The notes under the pieces are model-generated. The model did not search any database, had not been told where the DNA came from, and saw only the letters and a program-made list of their open reading frames with translations. The position numbers and the translations under genes were made by a program. Of a DNA stretch of 64,000 nt, positions 60,300 to 64,000 are shown piece by piece (positions within the stretch are counted from its first letter, which is position 1; each line of letters begins with the position of its first letter). The DNA comes from JAPLJM01 sp963708515. Its GTDB lineage: Bacteria; Desulfobacterota; Syntrophia; Syntrophales; Fen-1087. The stretch spans positions 124,001 to 188,000 of the forward strand of contig CAVPSX010000022.1 of assembly GCA_963708515.1 (NCBI GenBank). Direction: 5' to 3'.

Positions 60300-60357
60300 A
60301 TTAAGAAGCGTTTGCATCCCCGCTGGTTTTTTTGCAGGGCGCTCAGGAGGTGAAAGC

Positions 60358-61554
60358 ATGGGTATCAGTACGATCAAAGAAGCCATTGTGGATATCAAGA
60401 GCGGCCGGATGGTCATTCTTGTGGATGATGAGGATCGCGAAAATGAAGGCGATCTCTGTATGGCCGCGGAATTTGTCACGCCCGAGGCCGTCAATTTCAT
60501 GGCCCGCTACGGCCGGGGTCTGATCTGTCTGAGCCTGAGCGAAGAGATGGCCGACAAGCTCCGCCTCTACCCGATGGTCCGCGACAACCGGTCCCGCTTC
60601 GGGACGGCCTTCACCGTATCCATCGAAGCCAAGCGGGGCGTCAGCACGGGAATTTCCGCGGCGGACCGGGCAACCACGATTCAGGCTGCGGTGGCCGATG
60701 ACGCGAGGGCCGACGACTTGGTCAGCCCGGGACATGTCTTCCCCATCCGAGCCCGAAGGGGGGGGGTGCTCGTCCGGAGCGGTCAGACGGAAGGTTCTGT
60801 CGATCTGGCCCGGCTGGCCGGCCTGAAACCCGCAGGCGTCATCTGTGAAGTCATGAAAGACGACGGCACTATGGCCCGCATGCCTGACCTGGAAGTCTTT
60901 GCCCGGGAACACAATCTTAAAATCGTGACGATCGCCGACCTGATCGACTTCCGGATGCAGCACGAATCCCTAATCCGCCGTGCTGCGACGGCGAATCTGC
61001 CGTCCCGTTTCGGCGGAACGTTCAAAATCATTGTCTATGAAAATGATGTGGATGAGATGAAGCACATCGCCTTGGTCAAAGGCGATATCGGTCCGGAGGA
61101 CGAGGTGCTCGTGCGGGTGCATTCCGAATGCGTCACCGGGGATATATTCGGGTCGGAGCGTTGCGATTGCGGTGATCAGTTGCACCGGGCCATGGAGATG
61201 GTGGCGGAAGCCGGCAAGGGCGTGATTGTTTACATGCACCAGGAAGGACGCGGCATCGGGCTGGTCAACAAGATCCGGGCCTATGAACTTCAGGAACACG
61301 GTGCGGATACTGTCGATGCCAACATCGAGCTGGGCTTCAAGGCGGATCTGCGTGAATACGGCATCGGCGCGCAAATCCTTGTCGATCTGGGCGTCCGGAA
61401 GATGCGCCTGTTGACCAACAATCCAAAAAAGATCGTGGCCCTGGAAGGATACGGTATCGCCATCACACAGCGGGTTCCCATTATTATTGAACCCAACGAA
61501 AACAATATCCGGTACCTGGAAACGAAGAAACAGAGAATGGGACATATTCTTTAA
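60358..61554 (+). CDS. ribBA: Bifunctional DHBP synthase / GTP cyclohydrolase II
   Basis: Two riboflavin steps in one 398-aa protein. Residues 1-200 are DHBP synthase (VILVDDEDRENEGDLCMAAEFVTPEAVNF, THT-type GHVFPIRAR); residues ~205-398 are GTP cyclohydrolase II with the zinc triple Cys (SERCDCGDQL) and YMHQEGRGIGLVNKIRAYELQ. AGGAGG lies upstream. Confidence 0.95.
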   Translation: MGISTIKEAIVDIKSGRMVILVDDEDRENEGDLCMAAEFVTPEAVNFMARYGRGLICLSLSEEMADKLRLYPMVRDNRSRFGTAFTVSIEAKRGVSTGISAADRATTIQAAVADDARADDLVSPGHVFPIRARRGGVLVRSGQTEGSVDLARLAGLKPAGVICEVMKDDGTMARMPDLEVFAREHNLKIVTIADLIDFRMQHESLIRRAATANLPSRFGGTFKIIVYENDVDEMKHIALVKGDIGPEDEVLVRVHSECVTGDIFGSERCDCGDQLHRAMEMVAEAGKGVIVYMHQEGRGIGLVNKIRAYELQEHGADTVDANIELGFKADLREYGIGAQILVDLGVRKMRLLTNNPKKIVALEGYGIAITQRVPIIIEPNENNIRYLETKKQRMGHIL

Positions 61555-61573
61555 TTTAGGGAGGGGACGAACA

Positions 61574-62038
61574 ATGCCGAAAATCATCGAGGGAAAACTG
61601 GTTGCAAAGGGGATGAAATTTGCCATCGCGGCCAGCCGGTTTAACGATTTTATCAGCGGCAGGCTTATCGAGGGCGCGGTGGACGGCCTGACCCGGGCCG
61701 GGGCGGATGAAAAGGATATTCATATCTACAAAGTTCCCGGCGCCTTTGAACTGCCCCTCGCCGCCAAGAAGCTCGCAAAAAGCGGGCGATTCGACGCCGT
61801 GATCTGTCTGGGCGCGGTGATCCGGGGGGCCACGCCTCATTTTGAATACATCAGCGCCGAAGTGTCCAAGGGCATCGCCGCCGTCGGCCTGGAGACGGAA
61901 GTGCCGATCGCTTTCGGCGTTTTGACCACGGACACCATCGAACAGGCAATCGAAAGGGCGGGCACAAAGGCAGGCAACAAAGGCTGGGATGCGGCAATAT
62001 CCGCCATTGAAATGGTCGATCTGCTGAAGAAAATCTGA
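61574..62038 (+). CDS. ribH: 6,7-dimethyl-8-ribityllumazine synthase
   Basis: Penultimate riboflavin enzyme. The true start is ATG 61574 behind GGGAGGGGACGAACA; 154 aa. FAIAASRFNDFISGRLIEGAVDGL, KVPGAFELPLAAKKLA, AVICLGAVIRGATPHFEYI are typical. Follows ribBA by 19 bases. Confidence 0.95.
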   Translation: MPKIIEGKLVAKGMKFAIAASRFNDFISGRLIEGAVDGLTRAGADEKDIHIYKVPGAFELPLAAKKLAKSGRFDAVICLGAVIRGATPHFEYISAEVSKGIAAVGLETEVPIAFGVLTTDTIEQAIERAGTKAGNKGWDAAISAIEMVDLLKKI

Positions 62039-62057
62039 CGGATAATAAAAGGCGTTC

Positions 62058-62600
62058 ATGCACGACAGACGGAAGGCAAGGGAAGTCGCCTTGCAGGTTC
62101 TCTACGAGCTGGATATGACCGGGACCGACGTTAAGGAGGCGGTATCGCTGTTCTGGAGTCATTTCACAGCGCCGGAAGAGGTCTTTGAGCCCTTCTGGGA
62201 CTATTTCGATAGTCCGGACGATGCCCGGAAGCAAAGCATAAAAAGCTTGGCGCTATCTTCGGAGGCAAGATCATTCTCGATCCTGCTGATTGAAGGAGCA
62301 TGGCGCAAAAGGCATGAAATCGATCGGGTGATCAGCGACTGTTCCGAACACTGGTCCATCTCGCGTATGTCCAAGGTGGATCGCAGCATCCTGCGCATGG
62401 CCGTTTACGAACTTCTGTACTGTGATGACATCCCCCCGAAGGTAACTCTGAATGAAGCCATCGATCTCGGTAAAACCTACGGGTCTGAAAACTCGGGGTC
62501 GTTCATTAACGGGATTCTCGATGCCCTGTACGTAAAGCTGCAACAGACCGGAAAGAAGCCTGATACATTGGGAATGAAGGATGGAGAAAAAAATGAGTGA
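62058..62600 (+). CDS. nusB: Transcription antitermination protein NusB
   Basis: RNA-binding factor for rRNA antitermination. 180 aa with RRKAREVALQVLYELDMTG, WSISRMSKVDRSILRMAVYELLY and NEAIDLGKTYGSENSGSFINGILDAL. An insertion of about 20 residues near residues 40-65 makes it somewhat longer than E. coli NusB. Its end overlaps the leuS start. Confidence 0.93.
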   Translation: MHDRRKAREVALQVLYELDMTGTDVKEAVSLFWSHFTAPEEVFEPFWDYFDSPDDARKQSIKSLALSSEARSFSILLIEGAWRKRHEIDRVISDCSEHWSISRMSKVDRSILRMAVYELLYCDDIPPKVTLNEAIDLGKTYGSENSGSFINGILDALYVKLQQTGKKPDTLGMKDGEKNE

Positions 62601-64000
62601 GAGATATAACCCACTGGAAATTGAAGAAAAATGGCAATCATATTGGGAAGGCCATAAAACCTTTAAAGTCACGGAAGATCCCCGTAAAAAGAAATATTAC
62701 CTCCTTGAGATGTTTCCCTATCCCTCCGGCAGGATCCACATGGGCCATGTGCGGAACTATACCATCGGCGATGTCGTTGCCCGTTATAAAACAATGAAAG
62801 GCTTCAACGTCCTGCACCCTATGGGATGGGACGCCTTCGGAATGCCGGCGGAAAATGCCGCCATAGCCCACGGCATCCATCCGGCCGTGTGGACGAATGA
62901 AAATATCGCTTTCATGAAACAGCAGCTCAAGCGAATGGGATTCAGCTATGACTGGGATCGGGAGATCTCTACCTGTGAGCCCGAATATTACCGCTGGGAA
63001 CAGCTGTTTTTCCTCTGGATGTATGAGAAGGGCCTCGCTTACAAGAAAAGCGCCATCGTCAACTGGTGTTCGGATTGCCACACGGTTCTCGCCAATGAAC
63101 AGGTCGAGGCGGGACTCTGCTGGCGATGCGGCACGGAAGTAGGTGAGAAATATCTGGATCAATGGTTTTTCAGGATTACCGCCTATGTCGAGGAGTTGCT
63201 GGATGATTGCGACAAGCTTCCGGGTTGGCCGGAGCGGGTCCTGACCATGCAGCGGAACTGGATTGGCAAGAGCCATGGCTGCCACATCCTGTTTCCCGTT
63301 GTGGACGGCGACGGGGCGATCAAGGTTTTTACCACCCGACAGGACACGATCTACGGGGCCACTTTCATGCTGGTGGCCGCCGAAAATCCGCTCGTCATGG
63401 AACTCATGCAGGGGAAGCCCCGGGAAGGCGAGGTGCGCGCCTTCGTGGAAAATGTCAAGAAGCAGGACAGGATGCTGCGCACATCCGCCTCCTACAACAA
63501 GGAAGGGATCTTCCTCGACGCCCACTGTCTGAATCCCGTGACCAACAAGCGCATGCCGATCTTTGCCGCCAATTTTGTGCTGGCCGACTACGGCACAGGT
63601 TGTGTCATGGCCGTGCCAGCCCATGACCAGCGCGACTTTGAATTTGCCCAGAAATACAGTCTGCCGCTGATTGTGGTCATCCAGCCGCCGGATAAAACCC
63701 TCAACACCCAGACAATGACCGAGGCCTATGCAGATGAAGGCGTCCTGGTCAATTCAGGAAAGTTCAACGGTGTGGGAAACACGAAGGCGCTGGACGCCAT
63801 TGCCGAATATCTGGCGTCCATCGGCCGCGGTGAAAAAACAGTCCAGTACCGTCTGCGCGACTGGGGGATTTCCCGGCAGCGTTACTGGGGCGCCCCCATT
63901 CCGATCGTCAACTGTGAAAAGTGCGGGGCCGTGCCTGTTCCCGAAGCGGACCTGCCGGTGATCCTGCCCCGGGATGTGGAACTCACGGGTGCGGGCGGTT
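62593..64000 (+). CDS. leuS: Leucyl-tRNA synthetase (3' end outside window)
   Basis: Begins at ATG 62593, overlapping the nusB stop, and is open to the window end (about 469 codons). It starts MSERYNPLEIEEKWQSYW and has the HIGH-type motif MFPYPSGRIHMGHVRNYTIGDV, HPMGWDAFGMPAENAAI, and the editing domain (TTRQDTIYGATFMLVAAENP, ANFVLADYGTGCVMAVPAHD). RLRDWGISRQRYWGAPIPIV follows. The KMSKS motif lies beyond the window. Confidence 0.95.
   Translation, partial: MSERYNPLEIEEKWQSYWEGHKTFKVTEDPRKKKYYLLEMFPYPSGRIHMGHVRNYTIGDVVARYKTMKGFNVLHPMGWDAFGMPAENAAIAHGIHPAVWTNENIAFMKQQLKRMGFSYDWDREISTCEPEYYRWEQLFFLWMYEKGLAYKKSAIVNWCSDCHTVLANEQVEAGLCWRCGTEVGEKYLDQWFFRITAYVEELLDDCDKLPGWPERVLTMQRNWIGKSHGCHILFPVVDGDGAIKVFTTRQDTIYGATFMLVAAENPLVMELMQGKPREGEVRAFVENVKKQDRMLRTSASYNKEGIFLDAHCLNPVTNKRMPIFAANFVLADYGTGCVMAVPAHDQRDFEFAQKYSLPLIVVIQPPDKTLNTQTMTEAYADEGVLVNSGKFNGVGNTKALDAIAEYLASIGRGEKTVQYRLRDWGISRQRYWGAPIPIVNCEKCGAVPVPEADLPVILPRDVELTGAGG

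Noticed and set aside
59650..60360. FMN riboswitch before the riboflavin genes
   Set aside because: The gaps before ribE (5 bases) and ribBA (58 bases) are too short, and no FMN-aptamer core was visible.
62638..63624. 328-codon minus-strand open frame at the right edge
   Set aside because: Shadow of leuS, which reads through without stops on the plus strand.
1..64000. CRISPR array or cas genes
   Set aside because: No regularly spaced repeat series and no Cas-like protein was seen.
1..64000. Transposase or complete insertion sequence
   Set aside because: No open frame resembles a transposase and no terminal inverted repeats with target duplications were found by eye.

Overview
The window reads as part of the chromosome of a strictly anaerobic, syntroph- or sulfate-reducer-like deltaproteobacterium (Desulfobacterota, most like Syntrophaceae). 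This is inferred from gene content and order: the rpiB-glyA-dCMP deaminase-nrdR-ribE-ribBA-ribH-nusB-leuS run, tandem phosphotransbutyrylase genes with butyrate kinase, nickel genes hypAB and larBCE, a CoA-transferase/GNAT fusion, and an HgcC-like regulator beside arsM. No 16S gene is present, so the assignment is not proven.

Layout. 1-4.3 kb: partial DUF2784 gene, exported Pcm, a membrane spermidine-synthase-like protein with one frame break, and lexA with an SOS-type operator inside its own promoter. 4.45-16.8 kb: accessory DNA. Two 3'-half copies of tRNA-Glu (about 4456 and 11590) lie in direct orientation with the intact tRNA-Glu(TTC) at 16721-16796, which marks two tandem integrated elements that now lack a visible integrase. 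Cargo includes broken FMN-reductase and lipase genes, glpK, an aldehyde dehydrogenase, a RelE-type toxin-antitoxin pair, a MerR-HicB fusion with HicA, an integron-type cassette and an exported metallo-hydrolase. 16.9-33 kb: core and energy genes (Ski2-like helicase, ptb-ptb-buk, hemerythrin, hypAB, ferredoxin, 5'-nucleotidase-like protein, ferritin, CoA-transferase-GNAT, LemA/TPM group, larE). 33-35.8 kb: larBC and a SLOG-like protein. 35.8-43.6 kb: phosphate region on the minus strand (pstSCAB-phoU-phoR, arsC, truncated phoR copy) with two matching Pho boxes. 43.6-45.6 kb: enoyl-CoA hydratase, arsM and an HgcC-like AbrB protein behind a full-consensus promoter. 45.8-51.9 kb: substrate-binding protein plus sensor phosphatase, ihfA, molybdenum-carrier-like protein, htpX, fic. 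51.9-64 kb: gltX followed by tRNA-Glu(CTC), then yceD-rpmF-fabD-acpP-fabF and the riboflavin/nrdR/nusB/leuS block.

Themes: nickel enzyme maturation (hypAB, larBCE), phosphate and arsenic handling placed together, and acyl-CoA/acyl-phosphate energy conservation. At least six otherwise intact genes carry a single-base frame break, several at homopolymers, so some of the apparent pseudogenes may be sequence errors.
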